This document shows positions 49,709-61,660 of a DNA stretch of 64,000 nt, piece after piece; positions within the stretch are counted from its first letter, which is position 1; every line of letters starts with the position of its first letter. Under the pieces are notes generated by a model that did not search any database, was not told the DNA's origin, and saw only the letters and a list, made by a program, of their open reading frames with translations. The stretch is from Verrucomicrobiaceae bacterium (GTDB taxonomy: Bacteria; Verrucomicrobiota; Verrucomicrobiia; Verrucomicrobiales; Verrucomicrobiaceae): contig JAEUHN010000017.1 in assembly GCA_016795365.1 (NCBI GenBank), positions 1 to 64,000 of the forward strand, in the 5' to 3' direction. The position numbers and the translations under genes were made by a program.

Positions 49709-52700
49709 GACTTGGAATCGCGTTCGAGGAAGCGTTGATAGAGGAACGAAGCAGCGAGGGCGATGATGGCGACAGCGATGAGCGCGCCGATGCGGTAGAT
49801 GCTGTCGATGTTCGCGAGGTCGTGCAGGAAGAGTTTCAACAGCGTGATGCCCATCAGGCCGATGCCAGCGTAGCGGGTGCCTTTCGAGCGGAGCATGAAG
49901 CCAGTGACCAGCAGCGCGAGGGCGAAGAGGCCCCAGGCGATGCTGTAGCACATGTCGCGTGCGAGATTGCCACTGAACTCGAAGGTGATGAAGTGGGAGC
50001 CCGGCGCGGTGAAGTAGTCGGCGATCTCGATGTTGAGAAGGATGAAGAGCAGCACACCACCGAAGGCACCGAAGAGGGCTCGGAGGTCGAGTTCTCCCAG
50101 CTTGTGATGCGGTTCGCGAAGGAGCTTGATCGCGGCAAACTGAGCCGTGGCGACGATACCGTAGGAGTAGAGGAACCAGTTGAGGATGGCGGTGCTGCCA
50201 CGCTGGTGATAGTCGAAGACCGAGGGGTTCAGACCGAGACGGATGAAGGCCACGGTGAGCAGTCCGGTCGCGACGTAGCGGAGTCCTTGATGGGGCACGC
50301 GTTGGAACAACCAAAGCAGCGCGGCACCTTCGATAGCCCATGCGATGGTCAGCCATTGACGATCAAATTGCAGCGGGAAGATCAGCGTGATGAAGAACAA
50401 GGCGACTCCGCCAAACCAGGCGAGCTGCGAAAGCCGCGCGGGTGTGTTTTCACGATGCTGTTTCACTATCATGATCAGGCTGAGCAACGCCGGGACGGCG
50501 AAGGCGGCGGCGATCAACCCTGGCGGAGCGTCAGGCCATGCGAGCTTCGTCATGCGATAGACGAGGCCAAAGGTGCTGATGCCCGCGACCGCAGCCGTGA
50601 TCCACGGCAAGGTGGCTTGCTCGAAGTGCTTGCGGAACACGAAGGGGAAGATCGCGAACACGGCGTAGAAGCCGAGGCTCCAGAGCAGCGGTTCCGTCGC
50701 TTGCTCCGCTTTGAAACTGGCACCATGCCATGCGTATTCGAGCGCGAGCACGCAGGCGAGAGCGGCGAGGCCAAGCCCATGCACGCGAGTCAGTTTGGTC
50801 ATGGCCAGCAAGAATCCGGTGAGGAGCAATGCGAGACCAAAGACCGGTGCCGGGCTGCTGATTTGAAGTTGTAGCACCGCCATGATCAGCAGGGCGAAGG
50901 GCATCACGGCGGAGCAAATCGGTAGCGCGTCGTTGAGGTTAAAGCCGACCTTGTTGTCCAGGGCACTCACGCGCTTGCCGAGGAAGAGGCTGGCGACGAT
51001 GAAGAGCACAGCGAAACCGCCGACGACCAGCAGGAAGGTAGGCAAGGCGAAGGCGTCGCGATGCACTGGCAGCACCAGCCAGAAGAACGCACCGAGCAGC
51101 GTGAGCACGATGCCGAAGAGCACGGGCAGCAAGCGGCGCGTCATCAAGGCGAGGCCGATGATTGCCAGGTTCACCAGCAGCATCGCTGGCCAGAGCAGGA
51201 TGCTGACGTGCTTGAGCCCAAACAAAGGCATCATCATGAGCACGAGGGTGATGACCGGCATCCATGGGGCAGCCGTGGCTGGGAGTTGTGGATGCTTGCG
51301 CTGCCAGAGCAGACCGAAGCCTGTGTGGATCAGGCCAAACACCAGATAGATGCCGAGGGCCAGCGGCAGCATCTCATCGGTGAGTCGTCCCATGGTCCAG
51401 ACCGTGAGATGAATGAAGGTGGCTGCGCCCACCACTCCCGGTGCGAACCGCACGCGGGGCTCCACCCAAGCGGTGAAGAGTGCGGCCGCATTAATCAACA
51501 TGACAAAGCCGTAGAAGAGCACCGGGCGTTCCGTGATGCTGCCATACTCTAGCATGGCAAAGGCTGCGATCATCGCGGTGGCGCACATGCCCAGAGCGGA
51601 GAAGGCGGGATGAGCGTCCTCATCTTCGCGACGCTTCGACCACCAGGTGGCAGCGGCGAAGAGAGCCGCGAAAGCCAGGAAGATCGTCATCGCTCCCAGG
51701 GTTTTGCTGCCTTCGAAGTAGTGCCCGGTATCGAAGAATTTTGCCACCCAACCAGCTTGCATCAAGGCCGTGCCGATAGCTCCCAGCGTGGTCAGATGCA
51801 GCCAGCGGCGATGCTTGGCCACGGCGATCAATCCGCTATCAAGTAGCGCGATGTAAACAAACAGTCCCACCGGGTTGTCTTGCCCCGTGGAGCAGAGAAT
51901 AGGTGTGAGGAAACCGCCAACCATGCCTAGCACGGCAACGACTTGAGCATGGAGCCGCACCGCAATGACGAACCCGGCGGCGGTGATGAGCGTCATCAAT
52001 CCAAACGTGATGGCGGGAGGGAAGAAGTGGTAGAGCGATTGGGCGGCGAAGGTCACGCCGTAAAGCACCAGGATGCCTGCCGCGCTGAGCGTTTGTGCGA
52101 GCACCTCATAAGCCTTGTGCCGCTGCACCCAGAGGCCGCCACCGACGAGTCCGATGCCCGTGAGGAAACCGAAGGCGACGCGCACGGACGGAGGGATGAG
52201 GTTGTTCTCAAAGGAATACTTCACCGCGAAGATGATGCCGAGGAAGAGTGCCAGGCCCGCCGCCCAGGCGAACAACTTGACACCGACAAACTGCTCCATG
52301 TTGAGCTGGGGTCGTGCCTGAGGAACAGGAAGGCGAACGGGCTTGGAGGTTTCGAGTGCTGCGGGGTCGATGGCAGGCTCGTGCTTGAGCTGGCGAACGA
52401 CTTCAGGAACGGGAAGCGGAGGTGGCGTGTGGGCGGGCTCTGGTGCTGCCATCGCAGGAGGCGGAGGAGGCACCACGATGGGCTCGACGTGCTCTTCGGT
52501 TCGCGGCTGCTCCTCAATGACTGGTGCTGGCCCGGGCTCCTTGAGCCTGGACGATGCGATGACCGGCTCGGGCGGGGGAACGGGCACATGATCCAGGCTC
52601 TGTGCCTTGAGTTTCCGCACTTGCTCTTCGAGGAAGGCAATACGCTCGACGTGGTTGGCAGCCACCTTGGTGAGGCGGGCGTTGAGTTCCTCGGCCTGCC

Positions 52701-52791
52701 GTCGTGCGCCGCTCGCTTTGACGATGGCGACGATCGGCATGATGAGGATCAAACCGGCGACGAGAAGAAGGACAAAGATAACTTCAGGCAT
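49705..52791 (-). CDS. DUF2339 polytopic membrane protein
   Basis: A 1028-residue protein with a first helix (VIFVLLLVAGLILIMPIVAI), a coiled-coil segment (AEELNARLTKVAANHVERI), a Pro-rich linker at about 70-165, and then about 25 closely spaced membrane helices to the end. The conserved family start of the membrane part is EQFVGVKLFAWAAGLALFLG, followed by FAVKYSFENNLIPPSVRVAF. Function unknown. The many helices suggest transport or an envelope-polymer role, inferred only. It is translationally coupled to the DUF3999 gene (4-base overlap). Confidence 0.93.
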   Translation of the reverse strand: MPEVIFVLLLVAGLILIMPIVAIVKASGARRQAEELNARLTKVAANHVERIAFLEEQVRKLKAQSLDHVPVPPPEPVIASSRLKEPGPAPVIEEQPRTEEHVEPIVVPPPPPAMAAPEPAHTPPPLPVPEVVRQLKHEPAIDPAALETSKPVRLPVPQARPQLNMEQFVGVKLFAWAAGLALFLGIIFAVKYSFENNLIPPSVRVAFGFLTGIGLVGGGLWVQRHKAYEVLAQTLSAAGILVLYGVTFAAQSLYHFFPPAITFGLMTLITAAGFVIAVRLHAQVVAVLGMVGGFLTPILCSTGQDNPVGLFVYIALLDSGLIAVAKHRRWLHLTTLGAIGTALMQAGWVAKFFDTGHYFEGSKTLGAMTIFLAFAALFAAATWWSKRREDEDAHPAFSALGMCATAMIAAFAMLEYGSITERPVLFYGFVMLINAAALFTAWVEPRVRFAPGVVGAATFIHLTVWTMGRLTDEMLPLALGIYLVFGLIHTGFGLLWQRKHPQLPATAAPWMPVITLVLMMMPLFGLKHVSILLWPAMLLVNLAIIGLALMTRRLLPVLFGIVLTLLGAFFWLVLPVHRDAFALPTFLLVVGGFAVLFIVASLFLGKRVSALDNKVGFNLNDALPICSAVMPFALLIMAVLQLQISSPAPVFGLALLLTGFLLAMTKLTRVHGLGLAALACVLALEYAWHGASFKAEQATEPLLWSLGFYAVFAIFPFVFRKHFEQATLPWITAAVAGISTFGLVYRMTKLAWPDAPPGLIAAAFAVPALLSLIMIVKQHRENTPARLSQLAWFGGVALFFITLIFPLQFDRQWLTIAWAIEGAALLWLFQRVPHQGLRYVATGLLTVAFIRLGLNPSVFDYHQRGSTAILNWFLYSYGIVATAQFAAIKLLREPHHKLGELDLRALFGAFGGVLLFILLNIEIADYFTAPGSHFITFEFSGNLARDMCYSIAWGLFALALLVTGFMLRSKGTRYAGIGLMGITLLKLFLHDLANIDSIYRIGALIAVAIIALAASFLYQRFLERDSKS

Positions 52792-52893
52792 GGGAGGTCA
52801 CGGTGGTTATGAGCCGTGAATGCTCCCAGTGTTGCAGGTTTGCGGGCGCGATGAAATGCAGAATGTCGATTTGTCTATCGACTCAGGCGATGA

Positions 52894-54827
<1,934 letters not shown>

Positions 54828-54831
<4 letters not shown>

Positions 54832-56390
54832 GGCGTCTTGCTCGGGGAGTCGAATGTGAGGTGAAAGGAGAGCGAGTCTGGCGCAGCATGGGCAGAGGAA
54901 ACGCTGGGGGATGGAGAACTGGTTGGGTTGCGGAGGGTGAGGGGGCTGACGCCTGCCTTGACGAGCTTTTCGCGCACAGTGGAAAGGCGCAGCTGCCAGA
55001 GAGAATCATCGGTGGATGTGCTGGACTGGCGCACGATGAATTCTGCCGTGAGAGCGCCCGAGTTGGCTGTGGCCACGCGTTCCAGGTGCTGGAGTTGCTC
55101 GGCGATGAAGGAGAGCTTCTCCTTGCTGTTGCCTGCCAGCTCATTGCTGCCGGCTTGAAAAGTGAGATGGGTGGACTCGAGCACTTCCATCACGCGCTCG
55201 GTCGAGGATTCTTCATCGGCGTTCCTGGTGGCTTCGTTGGCCTTGCCGCTTCTGGCCATGATGGGGTGAGGGCCTGCGGCTTTGCGCGCCTTCATGAACG
55301 GCTCTTCGGCGGAGACGTAGGCTTTGAACTTCAGCACCACTTCCTCGGGATCGATGTCCAGCTGTTTGAGCAGCACCTTGGGATCACGGGCGAGAGGATC
55401 GCGGAGGCCGCGGATTTCGCGTTTTCCCCAGGAGGTGCTTTCTCCCACGATCTGAAATCCGGGTTCTTCGCTAAAGGCACGCACGGCGTGCTGCCATGTG
55501 CGCTCCTGCTTCGCGTAGTAGGTGGCGAGGCCCAGGATTGCAAAGGCGGCGATGCTGCCGAGCACGATAGCGGTCCGCAACGTCCAGGGCGAGGTGGCGG
55601 GCGTGTGCTTCATCAGTGCTCGCGGGAGCAGGTGCTCGATGAAAGAGGCGCGGTTGCCGGTGTCGAGCTGGGCGTGTTCGAGCATTCGATCCGCCTCCTG
55701 GCAGAGCAACTGCAGCGCTGGACGAAGCTTGGCTGGCGGATGCCCATGCACTCGAACAGCGAGACGGCATTGCACGCCGACCAAAACCATCACGCGGGAG
55801 GTGTTTGAGTCTTCAGCCTCCGCCTCAGCGCGCGCGTCAGCATCGGACTCAGACGCGGGCACGGTGAGGAAATCGGAGAGTGGGCGCTCGCGGCGCGCCG
55901 AGCGTCGCCACGGGGCGTCGGCGCTGCCGAGCAGCACATTGGTGCCAGACTCGACGAGCACGGCTTCGACGACCTGGAACCACTCGGACGTGCGCTCCAT
56001 GTAGTCCCACACGGGCTCGCCTTGCCAGAGAGCCTTGAGCGAGAGCGGCCACAGCCGGGGATTGACCAGCACGGCCATCCATTTCCAGCAATGATCTTCC
56101 ATGCGCGCCACGCGGTGACGACGGTGCTCGACAAGTGCCGCATCCATCACGGGAGCGAGCAACTCGGCGGCACGACGCGGACGACGCCGGAGGTCTTCAA
56201 GGGAATACTCGACCGGCTTGCGCATGGCCACGGCCCATTCGCGCGCGGTGTGCGGGTTGTCGCCTTGTATGGCAAACCACCCGGCGACATCGCCAGGCTG
56301 GGGACGTTCGCTCGATGCCATCAACGGACGAGCCCCAGCTTCCTGAGAAAGCGGGGGCGCAGCCAGGGCATCTGTGAGCGGACGCGTCAT
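54828..56390 (-). CDS. Membrane protein with degenerate OmpA-like C-terminal domain
   Basis: A 520-residue protein. The cytoplasmic half (1-270) includes a segment at about 137-235 (VVEAVLVESGTNVLLGSADA, VMVLVGVQCRLAVRVHGHPP) that recalls a longin/roadblock-like region found in a family of OmpA-type inner-membrane proteins. One membrane helix lies at 273-292. A BON-like block at about 300-365 contains REIRGLRDPLARDP. The C-terminus (about 400-490: HLTFQAGSNELAGNSKEKL, LWQLRLSTVREKLVKAGV) keeps the OmpA-like frame but lacks the usual TDxxG peptidoglycan-binding Asp. The fold calls are from pattern memory. It sits between a coiled-coil gene (9-base gap) and the hybrid kinase (4-base overlap). 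Confidence 0.72.
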
Positions 56391-56399
56391 GAGTGAGGG

Positions 56400-57218
56400 C
56401 TAGGCGACCGCAGCCTTGGACTCGGCGGGTCGCTGCTCCGCGTGTTCGCGGCGTGCAGAGGCGAGCTTCATCAAGGTGGATTCCACCACGCGGACCACGC
56501 GTTGATCGAGCGATTCGTCGGCACCTGCGCGGAAGCGCTCAATGGCTTCGGAACTGGCTTTGGCCTGCTGGTCAATGCGATCGGCCAGCGCCTTGGTGAC
56601 GGCCACCCAGGTCTCACGGTTGCGGGACTCGGCGAGCCCCATCTTGTCATTGATCGCGCTCACGCTCATCACCGTGGTGAAGACGTCGCGCTTGAGATCT
56701 TCGAGTTCCTTCTGCGTTTCCATGCGCAGGGCCACCATGTCGCGATGCAAGGCGGCACCCAGTTCGTCCACGCGTTCCAGCATGGCTTTGCGAGCCCGCG
56801 TGACACCGCCCTCCAGCACCTGGCGCAGCTCTTTCATCCGGCCTTCCAGCTCTTCGTAGTAGCGGCCAAACATCTGCATCCGAAGCGTCTCCAGGCTCGA
56901 AGCCGTTTCCTGAGTGGGCGGTTGTTGCAGAGCTTGGACCATCGCTTCCACGCTCAACCCCGGTAGGCCACCCGTCTGCGGCATGGCGGGAGCCGTCGCA
57001 GGTCGCATTTCGGGTGTCGTGTAAGGCGATGTCGGCGACATCAGCGAAGGCTGGGCATTGAGTGGCGGCACAGGCAGGCCTCGGCCAAGCACCTGAGCAA
57101 GACCCTCGGTCAAGGGACCAACCGCCGGAGCGATCGGGCGCAAGGGCTGCGACAGGGGGGGCTGTGCATGCAACGATGGGGTTGCGACTTGGGGTGGGAA
57201 TTCAAGAACGGCAGGCAT
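56400..57218 (-). CDS. Pro-rich coiled-coil protein
   Basis: A 272-residue cytoplasmic protein of unknown function. Residues 1-100 are Pro/Ala/Gln-rich and disordered. From about 105 to 265 the sequence is heptad-like and charged (LETLRMQMFGRYYEELEGRM, RKAMLERVDELGAALHRDMV, QKELEDLKRDVFTTVMSVSA). LRxxxxGxYYxxLxxRxxxL resembles the partner that accompanies OmpA-type inner-membrane proteins (recollection, unverified). It is the first gene of the three-gene operon, 9 bases before the next. The AT-rich region upstream is shared with panD. Confidence 0.72.
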   Translation of the reverse strand: MPAVLEFPPQVATPSLHAQPPLSQPLRPIAPAVGPLTEGLAQVLGRGLPVPPLNAQPSLMSPTSPYTTPEMRPATAPAMPQTGGLPGLSVEAMVQALQQPPTQETASSLETLRMQMFGRYYEELEGRMKELRQVLEGGVTRARKAMLERVDELGAALHRDMVALRMETQKELEDLKRDVFTTVMSVSAINDKMGLAESRNRETWVAVTKALADRIDQQAKASSEAIERFRAGADESLDQRVVRVVESTLMKLASARREHAEQRPAESKAAVA

Positions 57219-57387
57219 GGTATTCGGGAGATAATGTGGATATTAACAGATAAAATAATAATTTCCATAAATATTTCTGGTTTCTCGACTATTTTGGCTT
57301 CCCGGACCCTTCAGCCCTCCCGTGCGCGAGGTTGCAGTTCCTGCTTTCACGCGCATTCTCCCGCTCACCTCCACCCTACCCCCTGCC
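57219..57387. promoter_or_regulatory. AT-rich divergent promoter region
   Basis: It separates the minus-strand coiled-coil operon from plus-strand panD. Bases 57235-57300 are strikingly AT-rich (for example GATAAAATAATAATTTCC) in an otherwise GC-rich window, as expected for back-to-back promoters. I cannot assign -10 or -35 boxes with confidence. Confidence 0.45.
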
Positions 57388-57738
57388 GTGCTGCGAACCC
57401 TGCTCAAATCCAAGCTCCACCGAGCCCACGTGACCGATGCCAATATTCATTATGAAGGCAGCATCACGATTCCTACCGATCTCATGCGCGCGGCCGATCT
57501 CTGGGACGGGGAAAAAGTTCTCGTCACCTCCATCACCAATGGAGCCCGCCTGGAAACCTACGTGATCCCGGGACCCGAAGGCTCTGGCAAGATCGTCGTC
57601 AACGGAGCCGCCGCGCACCTGATTAATACCGGCCACCGCGTGACCATCATGGCCTGGGGACAGTCCGACCAGCCGGTGAAACCCAAGCGCCTGCTGCTCA
57701 ACGAGCACAACGCGATCGTGAATGAGACGGTGAAGTAA
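57388..57738 (+). CDS. panD: Aspartate 1-decarboxylase
   Basis: A 116-residue pyruvoyl enzyme that makes beta-alanine for pantothenate and CoA. It is made as a proenzyme and self-cleaves. With the GTG start at 57388 the protein begins LRTLLKSKLHRAHVTDAN, and the cleavage site YEGS falls exactly at Gly24-Ser25 as in the family. Lys9, Arg54-region (GARLETYVI) and the NGAAAHL segment are in place. An upstream GTG at 57322 would add 22 residues not expected in the family, so it is rejected. It is followed 15 bases later by the APC permease gene. Confidence 0.94.
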   Translation: MLRTLLKSKLHRAHVTDANIHYEGSITIPTDLMRAADLWDGEKVLVTSITNGARLETYVIPGPEGSGKIVVNGAAAHLINTGHRVTIMAWGQSDQPVKPKRLLLNEHNAIVNETVK

Positions 57739-57753
57739 GTTCGTCTCGAAGGG

Positions 57754-59100
57754 ATGCATTCTGCGGAATCCTCCCCTCCCATGGAACGTCGTTTCGGCCT
57801 CTTGCAGGCCACAGCGCTCAACATGTCCAACATGCTGGGCGCTGGGCCGTTCATCACGATCCCGCTGCTGATGAGCGCAATGGGTGGTCCGCAGGCAATG
57901 CTCGGCTGGGTGCTCGCCCTGATCATCACGCTCGCGGATGGACTGGTGTGGAGCGAACTCGGAGCCGCCATGCCGCACTCCGGCGGCACCTACGGCTACC
58001 TGCGCACCAGCTTTGGCAAGCGCTGGGGTCCGCTGATGGCCTTCCTCTTCATCTGGCAGCTTATCATCAGTGGTCCACTGGAGATTGCCTCGGGATACAT
58101 CGGTTTTGGTCAATACCTGCGCTACCTGTGGCCCACGGCGACGGACTTCGAGACCAAGCTCGCAGGCGCAGGCATTGGCGTGGTCGTGATCTTCCTGCTC
58201 TACCGGCAAATTCAAAGCATCGCCAAGCTCACCGTTTCACTCTGGATCGGTGTGCTGGTCTGCATCGTCGCGGTGATTGCGACCGGAGCGATGCACTTCG
58301 ATGCCCGAGTTGCCTCCGACTTCCCACCCGATGCCTTCCAGTTCTCCTGGGGCTTCCTGCTCGGGCTCGGGGCCGCTTCCCGCGTGGGCATCTACGACTA
58401 CCTGGGCTACTACGACGTCTGCTACATCGGTGATGAAGTGAAAAACCCTGGCCGCGTGATCCCTCGATCCGTGATGCTCAGTCTCTTCAGTGTGGCACTC
58501 ATCTACATGGCGGTGAATCTCTCGATCATCGGCACCGTGTCCTGGCGCGACTTCGTCCCCGCAGCCGATCCGCTGCCGCCGATTGCCTCCATCTTCATGG
58601 AAAAGATTCATGGGCGCGGCATTGCACAGCTCTTCACGGTGCTCGTCCTGTGGACCATCGTGGCCTGCGTCTTCGCCTTGCTGCTGGGCTACTCCCGCAT
58701 CCCCTACGCGGCAGCCCGCGATGGCAATTTCTTCAAGCCTTTCGCACGCCTGCATCCCACCGGGGCCTTCCCGCATCTCTCGCTACTCGTCATCGGCGGC
58801 CTTTCGATTGCCTTCACCTTTTTGCCGCTGATGACCGTCATTGATGCCTTGCTCACCACGCGCATGGCGGTGCAGTTCATCGGCCAGATCGGAGCCCTGA
58901 TCTGGCTGCGCAAGCACAGGCCCGATCTCGACCGTCCCTTCCGCATGTGGCTGTATCCCGTGCCCGCCTTTGTCGCCCTGGTTGGCTGGCTTTACTTGAT
59001 CGGCACTCAAAGTGCCCAGCAGCAACTCTACGCCCTCGTCTTCCTGATGGGCGGAGTCGTTTGCTACGTCGGCTGGCGCAAGGTGGTGCCTCAAACCTGA
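57754..59100 (+). CDS. APC-family amino acid/polyamine permease
   Basis: A 448-residue inner-membrane transporter with about 12 helices. The first helix carries the unwound substrate motif MSNMLGAGPFITIPLL (GxG). PHSGGTYGYLRTSFGKRWG follows helix 2, and YDYLGYYDVCYIGDEVKNPG is the conserved amphipathic loop of the superfamily. It probably imports or exchanges amino acids; the substrate is not readable. A second ATG at 57781 is a possible start. It is close behind panD, so co-transcription is likely, but a link with beta-alanine or aspartate uptake is only a guess. The stop region overlaps the convergent VWA gene by 10 bases. Confidence 0.9.
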   Translation: MHSAESSPPMERRFGLLQATALNMSNMLGAGPFITIPLLMSAMGGPQAMLGWVLALIITLADGLVWSELGAAMPHSGGTYGYLRTSFGKRWGPLMAFLFIWQLIISGPLEIASGYIGFGQYLRYLWPTATDFETKLAGAGIGVVVIFLLYRQIQSIAKLTVSLWIGVLVCIVAVIATGAMHFDARVASDFPPDAFQFSWGFLLGLGAASRVGIYDYLGYYDVCYIGDEVKNPGRVIPRSVMLSLFSVALIYMAVNLSIIGTVSWRDFVPAADPLPPIASIFMEKIHGRGIAQLFTVLVLWTIVACVFALLLGYSRIPYAAARDGNFFKPFARLHPTGAFPHLSLLVIGGLSIAFTFLPLMTVIDALLTTRMAVQFIGQIGALIWLRKHRPDLDRPFRMWLYPVPAFVALVGWLYLIGTQSAQQQLYALVFLMGGVVCYVGWRKVVPQT

Positions 59101-61613
59101 CCCGCCACCCGCGTTCGCCAGGCTTCGATGAGCAGCGCAAGCAGCAGCGCAATCATGAGCCAGCGCTCGAAGCCGCGCCAGGCGGGGGCTCGGGGGGCGT
59201 GCCAGATGTCGCTGAGGTCCACGCGCTCTTGACCGTGGGTGCGGAGGCTGAGTGACTTGAGTTCGTCAAGGCGCGAGCGGTCGAACGACCACTCGGGATT
59301 GATCGCTGCATTGATAGGACCGAAAGGAAACGCACTGGTGCCCACACGCACGGCACCGCGCACCCAGGCATTGCCAGGCAGATCAACGCTGGCCCGGAAA
59401 TGTCCAGGGGCCAGTCGCTCCCAGGCGGCGGGCGTGGTCTTGCCTTCGGCACCGGAAGCAAGCACTAGCTGAGGACCAGCAGTGGCGATGCGCTCGGTCC
59501 AGGTGTCGTCATAGAACAGGTCCGCATTCAGCCGTGTGCCATCCATCCCCACACGCACCCCGATGCCCGGAGGCGTGACCTCGCCCATGAGCCAGCGAGT
59601 GAGGCTCTGCACAAGATCGCCATACTGTGGCCAGCTTCGAGTCTTGGCACTGAACTCGCCGCCGAGCGGGAAACTCACCGCCGCCACACGCCCCGCGCCA
59701 CGTTGCCAGAAGGCGACGAGCGGAGCCGCGTATTCGTCGCCACTCATCGCTGCCTGCGCGGCACCGGGCTTGAGGTAGCTGAGGTTGTAGCCATCGGTCT
59801 GCGGCAACCATGAGATCGGGCTCGCCGCCATTTCCATCCATGAGGACGTGCCTTTTACTGCCACGGGTTCATCAATGAAGGCCGATCTCGCCACAGCCAC
59901 GGTCTCTTGTGCGAAGAGCGCCGGGAGTTCATTGGCATCCGCATTGAAAAAGATCCGGCCCTGTCCGCGCTTGGCCACGTCCTTGAGGAAGTCGGCATCC
60001 ACATCGTGATCGGTGCCCATGCCGATCACGCTAACTGTGCATTTGTTCTTCACCATGTCCTCGATCAAGCGCACATACTCGCCGGGTTCCTCGGCGTCGT
60101 TGGCATCGGCGAAGAGAATGACGTGGCGCTGGCCCACCTCGGCCATTTGCAACTCCTTCCAGGCGGCCTTCAGTCCCGTGTAAACAAAGATGCCCCCGCC
60201 GGTGCTTTCGATGCGTCGAGTGAGGCTGGTGATCTGTGAGCGGTTCGGCCCCAAGGGCGCGAGCGGAGCAATGACATGGGCCGCACTGTCCACGGGAATG
60301 ACCGTTACCTGATCGCTGTCGCCCAGCAGCTCGATGGCCCGCGCTGCGCCTTCACTGGCGAGCTGGATCTTCTGCAGATTGGTGCCGGGAGCAGTCATGC
60401 TCATGCTGCCCGAGCGGTCCATCACGATAGCGACGGCGACGGCCAGCTTGCGATGCTCCTGCTTGAGTTCCATGCTCACCGGCAGCAAGGGCTCCACAGG
60501 TGAGCCGAAGTAGCCGCCAGCGGCAAAGCTGTGCTTCCCGCCCACCATTACGAGACCGCCGCCTTGCTCGTTGACGAAGAAGCTCAGGGCTGAGACGAAC
60601 TCGCTGGGCAGTTTGTAGGCGGGCACGTTGTTAAGCACGACCACCTTCGCGGCGCTCAGCACGCCCACGTTGAGCGTGGCGAAGTCACTGACCTCCTTCA
60701 CCTCGAACCCTTGCGCACGCATCGCAGCGTTCATCGGATCATTTTGATAAGAGGTCACCAGCAGGACGCGAGGTCCGGTCTCCACCTCGATCCATTGGGT
60801 GGCGGCGTTGTTGCCCGGCAGGGAATCCTTCTCGGGCAGCAGTCGGGCCTCCACCTTCCAGGCTCCAGGTTGTCCGATGCGGTCTGTTAGGCGAAGTCGC
60901 CCCACGCCATTGACGAGGGTGATGTCCTTGCGCCCCATGGAGACGCCATTGCGGAGCAGTTCGACTGGCACCTTGCCATCGGAGTCGCTGGTGGCCACGA
61001 CCTCGATCATGAAGGCTTCCATCGGCAGCACGCGATACGGCACCGCGAAGGCGGCCAGTCGCACGTCACCGGCGACGGAAGCCCCGGCAAGGCGGTAGTC
61101 CAGCGCCACCTCCTGGCGCAGCAGACGATCGGCAAGTCCGTCGAGCGGCTCGGTGCTGAAGCCATCGGTCATAACGAGCAGTCGCGACGAACGGTCCGGT
61201 TCCATTTGCGAGAGCGCATGGTGGATCGCCTGTCCTGTGCGGGTGCTGGTGCGCTCGCCTTCGAAGTCCGTCGATCCAGCGCGAATCAGGGCACCGCGTT
61301 CGATCGCCTCGCCCGCGAAGTCGATGAAACGCAGCCGGTCGCGTGAGCCCTTGGACTTGTCGAGCAACTGCTCCCACTCGGCGAGTTTGGGGGCGAGCAC
61401 ATCCTTGGCCGAATCCGAACGATCGACTAGCACCCAAAGATCGAGTCCATCACTGAGGCGACGCATCTGAGGTCTCACCAAGATCGCCAGGACGAGCAGC
61501 ACACAAATGATGCGCCACGGACGCCGCCATTGCAGGCGCGGCCACAGCCAGCCGGCAATCGCCAGCAGCGGCAGCAGAAGGAACCATTCGGGGGAGAGGA
61601 GACGCACGATCAA
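59091..61613 (-). CDS. Large membrane-anchored VWA protein
   Basis: An 840-residue protein. Helices lie at about 10-25 and 33-48 at the N-terminus and near the C-terminal end (LMIALLLALLIEAWRT). A first VWA-like region (LWVLVDRSDSAKDVL, LLVMTDGFS) is followed by a class I glutamine-amidotransferase-like segment (VLLVTSYQNDPMNAAMRAQG, GGGLVMVGGKHSFAAGGYFG). A second VWA domain has an intact MIDAS (AIVMDRSGSMSM, then HVILFADANDAEEP), and a beta-rich tail closes the protein. It belongs with BatA and DUF58 upstream, the usual MoxR-associated set thought to aid folding or metal insertion in the periplasm. There is a 47-base gap from the BatA gene. Confidence 0.87.
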   Translation of the reverse strand: MIVRLLSPEWFLLLPLLAIAGWLWPRLQWRRPWRIICVLLVLAILVRPQMRRLSDGLDLWVLVDRSDSAKDVLAPKLAEWEQLLDKSKGSRDRLRFIDFAGEAIERGALIRAGSTDFEGERTSTRTGQAIHHALSQMEPDRSSRLLVMTDGFSTEPLDGLADRLLRQEVALDYRLAGASVAGDVRLAAFAVPYRVLPMEAFMIEVVATSDSDGKVPVELLRNGVSMGRKDITLVNGVGRLRLTDRIGQPGAWKVEARLLPEKDSLPGNNAATQWIEVETGPRVLLVTSYQNDPMNAAMRAQGFEVKEVSDFATLNVGVLSAAKVVVLNNVPAYKLPSEFVSALSFFVNEQGGGLVMVGGKHSFAAGGYFGSPVEPLLPVSMELKQEHRKLAVAVAIVMDRSGSMSMTAPGTNLQKIQLASEGAARAIELLGDSDQVTVIPVDSAAHVIAPLAPLGPNRSQITSLTRRIESTGGGIFVYTGLKAAWKELQMAEVGQRHVILFADANDAEEPGEYVRLIEDMVKNKCTVSVIGMGTDHDVDADFLKDVAKRGQGRIFFNADANELPALFAQETVAVARSAFIDEPVAVKGTSSWMEMAASPISWLPQTDGYNLSYLKPGAAQAAMSGDEYAAPLVAFWQRGAGRVAAVSFPLGGEFSAKTRSWPQYGDLVQSLTRWLMGEVTPPGIGVRVGMDGTRLNADLFYDDTWTERIATAGPQLVLASGAEGKTTPAAWERLAPGHFRASVDLPGNAWVRGAVRVGTSAFPFGPINAAINPEWSFDRSRLDELKSLSLRTHGQERVDLSDIWHAPRAPAWRGFERWLMIALLLALLIEAWRTRVAGQV

Positions 61614-61660
61614 AAAATGAAGGATGAAATAGGAAGGAAGCAGACGCTAAGGCGAGGAAC

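Noticed and set aside
49709-50356. N-terminal extension of the DUF3999 gene to 50356
   Set aside because: It overlaps DUF2339 coding sequence in another frame and is His/Arg-rich. The signal peptide at 49708 and the ATGA overlap define the start.
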